Under the pieces are notes generated by a model. It saw nothing but the letters and a program-made list of their open reading frames with translations. It was not told the origin of the DNA and searched no databases. 64,000 nucleotides of DNA from Brassica napus. Taxonomy: Eukaryota > Streptophyta > Magnoliopsida > Brassicales > Brassicaceae. Shown piece by piece: positions 1 to 9,580 of the stretch. How positions within the stretch are numbered: the first letter of the stretch is position 1; every line of letters begins with the position of its first letter. Made by a program: the position numbers and the translations under genes. The stretch is taken from NCBI RefSeq assembly GCF_020379485.1, contig NC_063436.1:18245389-18309388 (forward strand). Direction: 5' to 3'.

Positions 1-1472
1 GTCTTGTATGTAATCACAATTATTTCTGTTTTTGTTTGTGTTTGTTATGTCTTAGATTTTTTATCTAGAGTCTTGGAAGTTAGTCACAAGTGTTGTACAT
101 GTACACTTTTTGTTTATCCTTGGCTCTTGTTTTGTGTACCAAAGACTACGTGTTGATCCTGGAGAAAACGCAACACCAAAGATGTCAGAGCTCATGTATT
201 GTAGAGTCCAAACTGTTGGCGATTCTTCCTTCTCTTGTCATGCGAGGGTTAGTAACCCTCAAGTACTACGTCGGTTTTAAAAGATGTTAGAGGTAACTAA
301 TAGGGCATTGTTTCTCTACTTTTCTTGTTTGTATCTTCGAGAAAGAATAAGATTCAAAAATCGTTTTTTTGTGTGAAATAGGTATGTGGCATTCTAAATG
401 GATGAATTTAGAAAATATGTAAAGTAAATTGCGAGAAGTCATCTAGTTTTAAAATATATCATGTAATAATATTTTATGAGAAATATTTGTTCATAGAAAC
501 ACTAATTTTACTGATTTATTAAAATATCAGATTTTTATATGTAAAAAGATAATAATTTTAAAATTAATTATTAAATAAAATACACGTTACGTGCATAAAT
601 CAAAATATAAAGTGAAAATAATGGGGGTAAGTTGAATGTTAAATTGGTAACTCAAACAAAAGGGGTAAGGTTATGAGAATCTATCTATCTATACAATTAT
701 TTGCTAAGTGATTTTTTGAAAAGAAGCTTTTACGTTAAAAGTTAGAACGGTTAATATCGTTTATACCCTTAATGAATTAAATATATAAATTTGCTAGAAC
801 AAAAACGAATTTAAATTTTTTATAAGATAAGTGATTAACATTATTAATAATAAGAATTATCTATATTATTATTTGCAAAGTGTTTTTTCAAAACGAAGCT
901 TTCACGTTAAAATTTAGAGCGGTTAGTATCATTTGTACCATAATAATAAGAATTATCGAAAATATATAAATTTGCTAGAATAAATACGAATTTAAATTCT
1001 TTGATAAGATAAATGATTAACATTCATAATAATAAGAATTATACAAAATATAAAAATATATTTTAAAATAAAAGATAATTATTTTAAAATAAAAAATAAT
1101 TTTTATATATATTGTGTCATTATCCTAAAATGTATTCTAATAAAAATTATATTAATCAAGATAAATTATTAATTTATATAATTGAAAAAGTAATATTGAA
1201 TGATTTTTATAATTTATTTATTAATGTTGAACATAGTATATAACGAAATTTTCAAAAAAAATTATAATAAGTAAAAAATTTCAAATAAATAAATAAATAA
1301 TACTCCATGTGTATTAATAAGAAATTATAAAATGCAAAATATTTAGTTTACTTTTATTTCCCACCTTCGCCGGTTATGGACAAAAACCGCTAAAAGAAAT
1401 CTCCCGGTAACATTCGTACATTTTTACCTCTTCTATTCTTTCGTTTTTCCGGGAAGTGAATCATCATCATCA
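1..1472. other. AT-rich intergenic DNA with a tandem duplication
   Basis: No convincing gene is visible. The first ~290 bases are less AT-rich and hold a short open frame I do not recognise. The rest is AT-rich and includes a degenerate tandem repeat (listed separately). The last ~140 bases lead into the start codon of the decayed gene at 1473. Confidence 0.5.
686..1041. repeat. Two-copy tandem repeat, ~175 bp unit
   Basis: Copy 1 (about 686-858) and copy 2 (about 859-1041) share, in the same order, a stretch reading like ATTATTTGCWAAGTG, a GAAGCTTT-ACGTTAAAA block, AATATATAAATTTGCTAGAA, and an ACGAATTTAAATT block ending in AATAATAAGAATTA. Differences are scattered, so the duplication is not recent. 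Confidence 0.75.
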
Positions 1473-1933
1473 ATGGTCGGCGATATTCACGGTAAGACTT
1501 GTGGTTCATCTTCCCGGTCCCGATCCGGGTCTGGTATTGGGGTTGTGAACAAGGATCCGAGCTTGTTCGGAGATCTTGTAGGGTCCGCCATTGGGCAATC
1601 CAGTGGAAACGTGCCGTTGAAAAAACCCCTCCTGCTGCTGCTTGAGGTTCGAATAAGAGATCTTATTCCATGGGGATGAAGAGTAGTGGTGGTTAGGATT
1701 ATATTATAGCAGTAATCCCGGGTGTTACTGTTTGGGAGCAACCTAAGTGGGCTCTGGTCTTCCTTCAGACAGCGACCCGTTTGGGTTCTTTGGTTGGTTT
1801 CGGATCAAAATCATCAGGAAGCACAACCGGAAAGGCTAACAAAAAAAAAAAGGCAATGCACAGAGCGATGCTTTTACGAAAGGTGGCAGCTTTGCCGGGT
1901 CCACCGATGCGCTGCCGCCACCTTCACCGAGTG
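1473..1933 (+). pseudogene. 5' part of a decayed TPR-like gene, upstream of the LTR insertion
   Basis: An ATG at 1473 opens a frame whose start (DPSLFGDLVGSAIGQSSGNV) looks like a real plant protein. The frame shifts near 1620-1640 and meets a stop at 1677-1679. Later coding-like pieces lie in another frame (GSLVGFGSKSSGSTTGKA near 1780-1840, then FAGSTDALPPPSPS before the insertion). The last codons join in frame to the sequence after the retrotransposon if the element and one copy of its target duplication are ignored. The frameshift shows the gene is broken apart from the insertion. I recall a TPR-containing Arabidopsis protein with this architecture but cannot name the locus. Confidence 0.6.
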
Positions 1934-3594
1934 TGTAACGGCCCGGTTCCTGGCCCATAAAAATTTCCCAAAGAATATGGGCTTCTCTACGGCCCATTTG
2001 GCAAAACCCTAGGGCTTCCCCTTCCCTTTACTATAAAAAGAGATGCAGTCTCCCTTCCTGCCTCATCACAAATCTGAAGCGAAGCTCTGCAGAGAATTCC
2101 CGGAGGTCGAAAACCCTAGCCGTCGAGCTCTCTCTCCTTCTCTCCTGCGCCGCCTCTCTCTCTCCTCTCTCTCTCTCCCGCGCGTCGCTCTCTCTCTCTC
2201 TCCTCGCCGTCACCCTCTCTCTCTCCTTGCCGTCGCACGCTCTCTCTCTCTCTCCCTCTCGCCGGCGCCGTGAAGTGGTGGTGCTGACCAGATCTCAACC
2301 TTCTCAATCCTCGTTTCCAGATCCAGATCCAGATCTAAGACTAAGGTGGAGTGTTTCGAACCCAACCTTCTTTCATGGTTCTGTATACTCCTATATGTTG
2401 GAGTTGGGTTGATTAGACCCTGTTTGGGAGTTAGGTTGATAGTACATGGTATTGCTAGGATGATAGAGGAATGAATCATGATGCATAAGAACCCTCATAT
2501 TGATAAATGGGACTTGATGAACGGAATTGAATTGTTGTGGTAATGGCTGATTGGTAGCTGATACTTGGTTGCTTGGTTGTGATGTCCCATGTGTGGTTGC
2601 GATTGAAGTTAGGATGCTAGAGAGAAATAAATGCTAGGGTGATAGATGAACAATGATTATAAAAGTTATTGAAGTAGAACTTGAATGCGATGTGTATTGT
2701 GTGTGACACCGATAACGGGTGGCGTCTAGTGATTGAGTCCAAGTACAAGTAGAAATGAAAAGGGGAAGTAATTGGGAATGGAAAGGGTTAAGTGAAAGCG
2801 ATAAGGAAGTGAAAGGATAAGTAAAAGTATGAAAGAACGTTGTTAAGGTTAAGCATGGGTGGGAAAGCATATAGAGAGTCTAAGGAAAGTAGGTGGGGTA
2901 AGTAGTCCACGCTAGGTATCCATAGGAGATGTGGCGAATCCACATGAATATGGAGGCACCCATAGGAGATGTGGCGAATCCACATGAGTATGGGGTAGAA
3001 GCCTAGTGGGGGGCTACCCACTGAGGAAAAGAGGAAAAGAGGAAAAGATGAAAAGAGGAAAAGACGAAAAGGATATGCATTGTAGGGTTTTAGCTCATGG
3101 TCGGGTACAGGAAGTTAAAGAAGTCATAGGATTTAGTCGGACTGGTAAGATGAGTCGGTTAAGTCTAGGGATGGCGTGTGTGGCAATGAGTGAGATCATT
3201 GTATCGATTGATTACTAGGTTGTTAGAAGTGAATGGAAGTGTGTGTAGAAATTACAGATGGTGATAGGAAATGATAAAATGCATTAACTGATTGTAGTGG
3301 CTAGTCAGTCCTAGTTCCCGCATAGAGTAGTATAGAGTGTCATGCGGGCAGGCTGGTCTAGAGCCACTTCACTGAGTAACTTGTTGCTCACCCCCTCCAT
3401 TTCCATTTTTCCCTGTGCGCAGGACTGTAAGTAGAAGTATATGGATGTGGGTGTGACGGTATTTTCAAAGAAGGTTATGCGCTCGTCTCTCGGGACCAGT
3501 AACGGGACACGTAGGGTTGTCTAAATGAGTAGACACGTGTCCATAACGCCCCTTCGATAACCCCGGTCGGACGCCGGGGGATCGGGTTGTTACA
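1934..3594 (+). repeat. 5' long terminal repeat
   Basis: The repeat is 1661 bp, starts TG and ends CA. It contains a CT-rich microsatellite-like tract (about 2130-2260), a duplicated ~40-bp motif containing CCATAGGAGATGTGGCGAAT (about 2918-2993) and an AGGAAAAG/ATGAAAAG purine tandem (about 3023-3070). A TATA-like ACTATAAAAAG at 2030-2040 may be the promoter that starts the genomic RNA. Confidence 0.95.
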
Positions 3595-3596
3595 AT

Positions 3597-3614
3597 TGGT
3601 ATCAGAGCGGGTTA
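3597..3614 (+). other. Primer binding site (initiator tRNA-Met type)
   Basis: TGGTATCAGAGCGGGTT begins two bases after the 5' LTR. Its first 12 bases are the usual complement of the 3' end of plant initiator methionine tRNA, the primer of most plant Ty1 and Ty3 elements. Confidence 0.9.
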
Positions 3615-3654
3615 AGATCCCTTAGTTCTGTCCTAAGGGATCGGCATTTCCGAC

Positions 3655-3660
<6 letters not shown>

Positions 3661-3694
<34 letters not shown>

Positions 3695-3717
3695 ATTTCT
3701 ATATATTTCGTTTTCGG

Positions 3718-3747
<30 letters not shown>
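3661..3747 (+). repeat. Two poly(A) runs in the element's leader
   Basis: Two long A tracts (about 3660-3693 and 3718-3747) lie between the primer binding site and the ORF, separated by ~25 bp. Assembly length here may be unreliable. Confidence 0.9.
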
Positions 3748-3751
<4 letters not shown>

Positions 3752-3850
3752 TTGCAAAATTACTGAGTATTTTCGGATTGTGAAAGATTAATTGAAAATC
3801 CCACTATATCCATACTTCTATTATGGTTCTGATTGAAATTTTATTGCAGG

Positions 3851-4915
3851 ATGTTTTCGCTTGACCATTACGAGTGGAGGATGCCGCGTATGCACTACGG
3901 ACGGAGGAACACCAGGGAGTACGCCCAAAGGCGTCACTACGACAGGGAGGGTAACTTGGTGCTACCCATGTTTCCGGATCCTGAAGAACAGTACAAGGAG
4001 TTTCCATTCAGGTACCCGCACGAGCAGACTGTGAAGCATAAGGTGTTGATGCCACATTTCCAGAGGATGGCTATGGAGGAACGCCTACTGCAGGGCAATG
4101 CGAGGTTCCAGCTGGCAACCGAAGAGGGACCCCCGAGGAAGCGTGGCCGTCCATGCAAGACGCCAAGTGCAGCAGGGGGACCCTCAAGGGTGTTCACCGG
4201 GAAGTGCCAGTGTGGAGTGCTGAGCAAGAATGCTCAGGAGGACCGATCAGTCGCTGGATACACGGAGGACTTCATCAACCAAGCCAAGCTGTGCAAACCA
4301 AAGAATGCAGAGACGTGGTGCATATGGTATAAGAACGGGCTACGCAAGGAACTCCAGGCGCAGTTGAGGGGTGTTTTGGAGCCCTTGGAGTTCGCGCTAG
4401 TGAGGCGGATGGCAGGCTTCGCCATGGAGGCAGAAGAGAAGATTGCAGCCGATGTGGCCGCTCTCTCGAGCATGGAAGGAGGAAACCCAGGTAGGGACGT
4501 TGATGGCCATGAGGTGCCGGTAGGGGCACCCGCTAAGGGAAAGCGGGGGCGTCCGCGAAAACTACCTACAGTGACATGTGATTGTGACGTACTGGTCCAG
4601 ATGGTTCAGAAGCCACGCAAGGTGAGAGATTACCTGGAGGAGTTCTTGGATACGGCCAAGATGTGTCAACCGAAGCCAGCTGAGGAGTGGTGTCATCTGT
4701 TTAGGGCTGGGCTACGTGGGGATATTCGTGAAGAACTCGTGGGAGTCCTGGAGCCTCTGGAATTTGCACTGGTGAGAAGGATGGCTAACCAAGCACTGCA
4801 TGCGGAGGAGTGGTTGGCGGAAAAGGAGGCGGAGGCCGAGGATGACCGCGTCGCAGAGGGCGAGGAAGACCTGGGATCCGAGTCCCGCTGCCCCTCGCCA
4901 TGTCAATGTGGCTAG
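3851..4915 (+). CDS. Gag-like protein with two AT-hooks and a duplicated Gag domain
   Basis: The ORF encodes 354 aa from the ATG at 3851. A TTG extends the open frame to 3833, but TTGCAGG just before the ATG looks like a splice acceptor, so the leader may be spliced. Residues 1-90 are basic and arginine-rich. Two similar units follow. Each begins with an AT-hook core RGRP (residues ~97-103 and ~231-237), then a CxC motif (119-121 and 243-245), then a ~75-residue Gag-like helical domain (~133-200 and ~257-325). Both Gag units end with the identical string GVLEPLEFALVRRMA or nearly so. Ty3/gypsy Gag proteins have a comparable block (an acidic helix, a Trp/Cys, a GL...I pair, LEP.EF.LV.RA, then AEE). 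There is no CCHC knuckle. The protein ends in CPSPCQCG, resembling the start of a third unit cut off by a stop. AT-hooks suggest chromatin or DNA binding (inference). Confidence 0.85.
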   Translation: MFSLDHYEWRMPRMHYGRRNTREYAQRRHYDREGNLVLPMFPDPEEQYKEFPFRYPHEQTVKHKVLMPHFQRMAMEERLLQGNARFQLATEEGPPRKRGRPCKTPSAAGGPSRVFTGKCQCGVLSKNAQEDRSVAGYTEDFINQAKLCKPKNAETWCIWYKNGLRKELQAQLRGVLEPLEFALVRRMAGFAMEAEEKIAADVAALSSMEGGNPGRDVDGHEVPVGAPAKGKRGRPRKLPTVTCDCDVLVQMVQKPRKVRDYLEEFLDTAKMCQPKPAEEWCHLFRAGLRGDIREELVGVLEPLEFALVRRMANQALHAEEWLAEKEAEAEDDRVAEGEEDLGSESRCPSPCQCG

Positions 4916-5254
4916 ACGAGATCCTAGGGACGATTCGTAGGAGTAGGACACGTGTTCCGCTATTGGTTTTATTTCATTTATTGGTTATTGGGGTTGGTGT
5001 TTTTCCCCTTATTTACGGCATTCTGTATTTGTGCAGATGTGCTGAGTTTTCTTTTACAAACTATTGTAGTCCTACTCCTTTTATTATTTATGACATTCCT
5101 TCGTTGGTTTTAAAGATTCCAGTAGAGTTATCGTGTCATGTATGCCTCCCTTGATTGTTGTGTGAATGTGTGAATCCATTTTGGTAACGAACGATTGGTC
5201 TGAAAGATGTGGGCTTTGGAATTCGGGGACGAATTCCGATTAACGGGGGAGGAT
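4916..5254 (+). other. 3' internal region and polypurine tract of the LTR element
   Basis: This is non-coding sequence between the Gag-like stop codon and the 3' LTR. The purine-rich AACGGGGGAGGA at 5242-5253 immediately precedes the LTR and is the likely plus-strand primer. Confidence 0.8.
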
Positions 5255-6915
5255 TGTAACGGCCCGGTTCCTGGCCCATAAAAATTTCCCAAAGAATATG
5301 GGCTTCTCTACGGCCCATTTGGCAAAACCCTAGGGCTTCCCCTTCCCTTTACTATAAAAAGAGATGCAGTCTCCCTTCCTGCCTCATCACAAATCTGAAG
5401 CGAAGCTCTGCAGAGAATTCCCGGAGGTCGAAAACCCTAGCCGTCGAGCTCTCTCTCCTTCTCTCCTGCGCCGCCTCTCTCTCTCCTCTCTCTCTCTCCC
5501 GCGCGTCGCTCTCTCTCTCTCTCCTCGCCGTCACCCTCTCTCTCTCCTTGCCGTCGCACGCTCTCTCTCTCTCTCCCTCTCACCGGCGCCGTGAAGTGGT
5601 GGTGCTGACCAGATCTCAACCTTCTCAATCCTCGTTTCCAGATCCAGATCCAGATCTAAGACTAAGGTGGAGTGTTTCGAACCCAACCTTCTTTCATGGT
5701 TCTGTATACTCCTATATGTTGGAGTTGGGTTGATTAGACCCTGTTTGGGAGTTAGGTTGATAGTACATGGTATTGCTAGGATGATAGAGGAATGAATCAT
5801 GATGCATAAGAACCCTCATATTGATAAATGGGACTTGATGAACGGAATTGAATTGTTGTGGTAATGGCTGATTGGTAGCTGATACTTGGTTGCTTGGTTG
5901 TGATGTCCCATGTGTGGTTGCGATTGAAGTTAGGATGCTAGAGAGAAATAAATGCTAGGGTGATAGATGAACAATGATTATAAAAGTTATTGAAGTAGAA
6001 CTTGAATGCGATGTGTATTGTGTGTGACACCGATAACGGGTGGCGTCTAGTGATTGAGTCCAAGTACAAGTAGAAATGAAAAGGGGAAGTAATTGGGAAT
6101 GGAAAGGGTTAAGTGAAAGCGATAAGGAAGTGAAAGGATAAGTAAAAGTATGAAAGAACGTTGTTAAGGTTAAGCATGGGTGGGAAAGCATATAGAGAGT
6201 CTAAGGAAAGTAGGTGGGGTAAGTAGTCCACGCTAGGTATCCATAGGAGATGTGGCGAATCCACATGAATATGGAGGCACCCATAGGAGATGTGGCGAAT
6301 CCACATGAGTATGGGGTAGAAGCCTAGTGGGGGGCTACCCACTGAGGAAAAGAGGAAAAGAGGAAAAGATGAAAAGAGGAAAAGACGAAAAGGATATGCA
6401 TTGTAGGGTTTTAGCTCATGGTCGGGTACAGGAAGTTAAAGAAGTCATAGGATTTAGTCGGACTGGTAAGATGAGTCGGTTAAGTCTAGGGATGGCGTGT
6501 GTGGCAATGAGTGAGATCATTGTATCGATTGATTACTAGGTTGTTAGAAGTGAATGGAAGTGTGTGTAGAAATTACAGATGGTGATAGGAAATGATAAAA
6601 TGCATTAACTGATTGTAGTGGCTAGTCAGTCCTAGTTCCCGCATAGAGTAGTATAGAGTGTCATGCGGGCAGGCTGGTCTAGAGCCACTTCACTGAGTAA
6701 CTTGTTGCTCACCCCCTCCATTTCCATTTTTCCCTGTGCGCAGGACTGTAAGTAGAAGTATATGGATGTGGGTGTGACGGTATTTTCAAAGAAGGTTATG
6801 CGCTCGTCTCTCGGGACCAGTAACGGGACACGTAGGGTTGTCTAAATGAGTAGACACGTGTCCATAACGCCCCTTCGATAACCCCGGTCGGACGCCGGGG
6901 GATCGGGTTGTTACA
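5255..6915 (+). repeat. 3' long terminal repeat
   Basis: It has the same length as the 5' LTR (1661 bp) and is identical to it by eye except at 5582 (A here, G at 2261). Confidence 0.95.
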
Positions 6916-7524
6916 GAGTGTATCAGCTACATCTGCTAAGACCAAGGGGATTGATAGCCAGAAACAGGGTCAGTATGATGATGCCATAAAGTGGCTATCT
7001 TGTTGAGAGTATAAGAAGGCTATATCAGACTGCACAAAGGTATGTGTTTGTTAAAGAGAAAGACTGCACAAAGGTTTTGGCTTTGGATGCATTATAGTCT
7101 TGATCCATGAACGAACTCTCTAGCTATTGTTTTGGTTCTTGTGGAATCTAAGATACAATGCGAGTTAAATTTGATATGTTAATATAGAATTTTTAGAGCC
7201 AAGTTGTAGAAGAAGAATATACCATTACTGAACAGCTCTTTGGTCGTGGCATCGTCACCATTGTGGCAGTTCACTGATTGCTGTTATGCTTGCTCAATAG
7301 ATGGTTTCTTTTCACAACCAAGAACATAACCAGATATGAACTATGGAAACATGTCCTTCATGGTTTTGTTATAAATGTGATTGCAAGTGCTTGAGCACGA
7401 CAAGAAGAATGTGAGCATTCTGGTTCAACGAGCACTGTTATACGAGAGCATGGAGAAATACAAAATGGGAGCTGAAGATCTGGTTTTGAAGATCGATCCT
7501 GGGAATAGAAATATGGCTGGCTGA
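6916..7524 (+). pseudogene. 3' part of the decayed TPR-like gene, downstream of the LTR insertion
   Basis: After the GAGTG duplication the frame continues VSATSAKTKGIDSQKQ...YDDAIKWLS, then hits TGA near 7002-7004. A stretch that would complete a TPR helix pair appears deleted, and EYKKAISDCTK resumes immediately. A donor-like GTATGTG follows at ~7039, and the last exon starts at 7387 (VLEHDKKNVSILVQRALLYE...) and ends at TGA 7522-7524. The base before this exon reads CAA where CAG is expected, so the acceptor also looks lost. The helical repeats with A-L-Y-E spacing suggest a TPR protein. It is a pseudogene because of the internal deletion, stop, frameshift and damaged acceptor. Confidence 0.65.
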
Positions 7525-8430
7525 TTGATCATCAGTTGGATTCTCTTATACTTAACATTCTTGAATTTATCACGAAATATTTGACCATGCATGTTTCTAT
7601 GAAGCTGTTATAAAACACTGGCTGTTGTTATTTTCTTACAGTCGAACTTTCCGATTAAATTTGTCGGATTTTTGGTACACTATGGATCGACAGTATAGTG
7701 AATTAAACGAAAACGTTACCTTTTTGAGAAACGCTGCATGACAAACGTGAGACGTTCAATGCATATTACACAGATTGGTCATTTACTCTGTCGGATCTTT
7801 TGTTTCTATTTGAAAGATTAATGTTTAAAATTTTAGTTAATGTTCTAAGCAAAAAAAAAACAGAATTAAAATATAAAAATATAACTGGTAGAATAATTAA
7901 AAACAAATGTAAATATTTGTTGTTCCTTCGAAAATATTATTCAATTATAATGGGTTTTTTTATTAAACCATTTGACGAAAAAAATGATTTTTAATGGAAT
8001 CAAATTTCTTCCTAGCTCAACTAATCCAAACCGTCAGACTAATTACCAAAATCTCCCTATTCTTCAATCATTCATTTTCCAGGTAAAGATTATACAGAAA
8101 ATGATAGAATACCACATCACTTGTAGTAAAAAAAAAAAAGTAGTATATTTTTATATATTAGGAAGCATTGATTACACACGCTCGTGGACGCAACACTCTT
8201 AATTCGACTAAAAAGTTAATGACATTGTCATACGTTTTTTTTCATCGGTGAACCAAAAATGCTTCTAATTTTGTCGTTATTTGGATTAAGTTTGTTGTAA
8301 CCGCCGTGTATCAAGGAACATATGACTATGCGTATAATTTAATACAAGTATTTATTTCATAAATTTTACCCCGATTTTATAGCATAAAAGCTTTTTTTTT
8401 GTGTCAACTTGTATAAAACATTTAATTCGC
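7525..8430. other. AT-rich intergenic DNA
   Basis: No gene or clear repeat is recognised between the TPR-like remnant and the ERF gene. The right-hand part must hold the upstream regulatory region of the ERF gene. Confidence 0.5.
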
Positions 8431-8440
8431 CTATAAATAC
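8431..8440 (+). promoter_or_regulatory. Probable TATA box of the RAP2.3-type gene
   Basis: CTATAAATAC lies 78 bp upstream of the start codon, a normal distance for a plant gene with a short 5' leader. Confidence 0.65.
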
Positions 8441-8517
8441 GCTTCACCTCCACCGCCGTCATCTCCCTCTTGAAACCTAGCATCAGAGAGAAAAAAAAGA
8501 AACACAAACAAGAGAAT

Positions 8518-9580
8518 ATGTGTGGCGGTGCTGTAATTTCCGATTTTGCCCCTAGCGTCACCAGGGCCAAGGGTAGGAAACTTACGGCGGAGGAGCTCTG
8601 GTCAGAACTTGATGCTTCTGCCTGCGATGATTTTTGGGGTTTTGACTCCACCTTCAAGCTTCATTCCACCAAACAACAAGGTACTATTAAACTGATCATA
8701 CTTTCATACAACAAAATCATGAAAATGAGGAATATGAACATTTCAGATGAATCAGTATTATATATTCTTAGAATCAAAGCTGACCCTGGATTAAAGCTTA
8801 CTAAACATCAAAATTTATATACAAGTTTAATATTATCAAAAAAATAATATAATAATTTATGAACATAATTTTTCCTATGTTTAGACGTTAAGTAGACAAG
8901 ACCTTTTAAGAAGATAATTCTTTTTGGATTGGTAATGACATCAACTGATAATTGTTGGTATCTGTGGGGTTATAACTGTAATTTTGCATCTTAAAACTTT
9001 CGAAGTGACGTTGAAAGATGAGGCGGCGAACAAGGAGAAGGAGCCGGCGGCGACGGAGAAACGGAAGGAGAGGAAGAACGTTTACAGAGGGATACGTAAG
9101 CGTCCATGGGGAAAATGGGCGTCAGAGATTCGAGACCCAGAAAAAGGCGCTAGAGTCTGGCTTGGTACGTTCAACACGGCGGAGGAAGCCGCCATGGCTT
9201 ATGACGTGGCGGCGAAGCGTATCCGCGGCGATAAAGCCAAACTCAACTTCCCGGATCTCCTTCATAACTCTCCTCCGATGCTGCCATCATCTCCACGACC
9301 GGAAGATCAGCCTCCGGTAAAGAAGCTATGTGTTTCCCCTCAGAGCGAGTTGACTCAGTCTAGTTTCCCGGTGGAGTGCATTGGGTTCGGGAATGGAGAC
9401 GAGTTTCAGAACATGAGTTGCGGTTTTGGACCGGACTACGATCTCAAACAGCAGATATCGAGCTTGGAGTATTTCCTTGAGCTGGACGGTACCACACCGG
9501 AGCAGCCGAGTCAGCTCGACGAGTCCGGGTCCGAGGTTGATTTATGGATGTTTGATGATGTCATCGCGTCGTATGGATAA
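8518..9580 (+). CDS. RAP2.3: Group VII ethylene response factor, RAP2.3/EBP type
   Basis: Two exons, 8518-8680 and 9006-9580, encode 245 aa (the Arabidopsis protein is 248 aa). The N-terminus MCGGAVISD is the Met-Cys N-degron of ERF-VII factors. Cys2 is oxidised by plant cysteine oxidases in air, which targets the protein for degradation, so the factor accumulates and activates genes in hypoxia. This is established for the family. The AP2/ERF DNA-binding domain is at ~79-138 ([20 protein letters not shown] ... LNFPDL). The conserved C-terminus includes [19 protein letters not shown] and ends [10 protein letters not shown]. Exon 1 ends CAA CAA G and joins TG ACG to keep the frame. The intron position after the N-degron region fits the family. 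The protein acts in the nucleus on GCC-box and hypoxia-responsive promoters. Confidence 0.93.

Larger units (their letters stand above)
1934..6915 (+). mobile_element. Non-autonomous LTR retrotransposon encoding only a Gag-like protein
   Basis: The element is 4982 bp, with two 1661-bp LTRs (1934-3594 and 5255-6915) that begin TGTAACGG and end TTGTTACA. It is flanked by the 5-bp direct repeat GAGTG (1929-1933 and 6916-6920). A primer binding site of initiator-tRNA-Met type (TGGTATCAGAGC) lies just inside the 5' LTR, and a purine-rich tract at 5241-5253 precedes the 3' LTR. The 1.66-kb interior has one ORF, with no protease, reverse transcriptase or integrase. It must rely on enzymes supplied in trans. 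The class is LARD/TR-GAG-like, probably derived from Ty3/gypsy. I see a single difference between the LTRs (2261 G versus 5582 A), so the insertion is very young. Confidence 0.95.

Noticed and set aside
90..290. 66-codon ORF at the left edge, plus another open frame (NATPKMSELMYCRVQTVGDS)
   Set aside because: The frames are short, no domain is recognised and no splice partner is visible. It could be the 3' end of a gene outside the window but cannot be supported.
2043..2412. Serine/arginine- and leucine-rich ORFs in the LTR CT tract (and the same in the 3' LTR)
   Set aside because: They are translations of a CT microsatellite in several frames and have no protein character.
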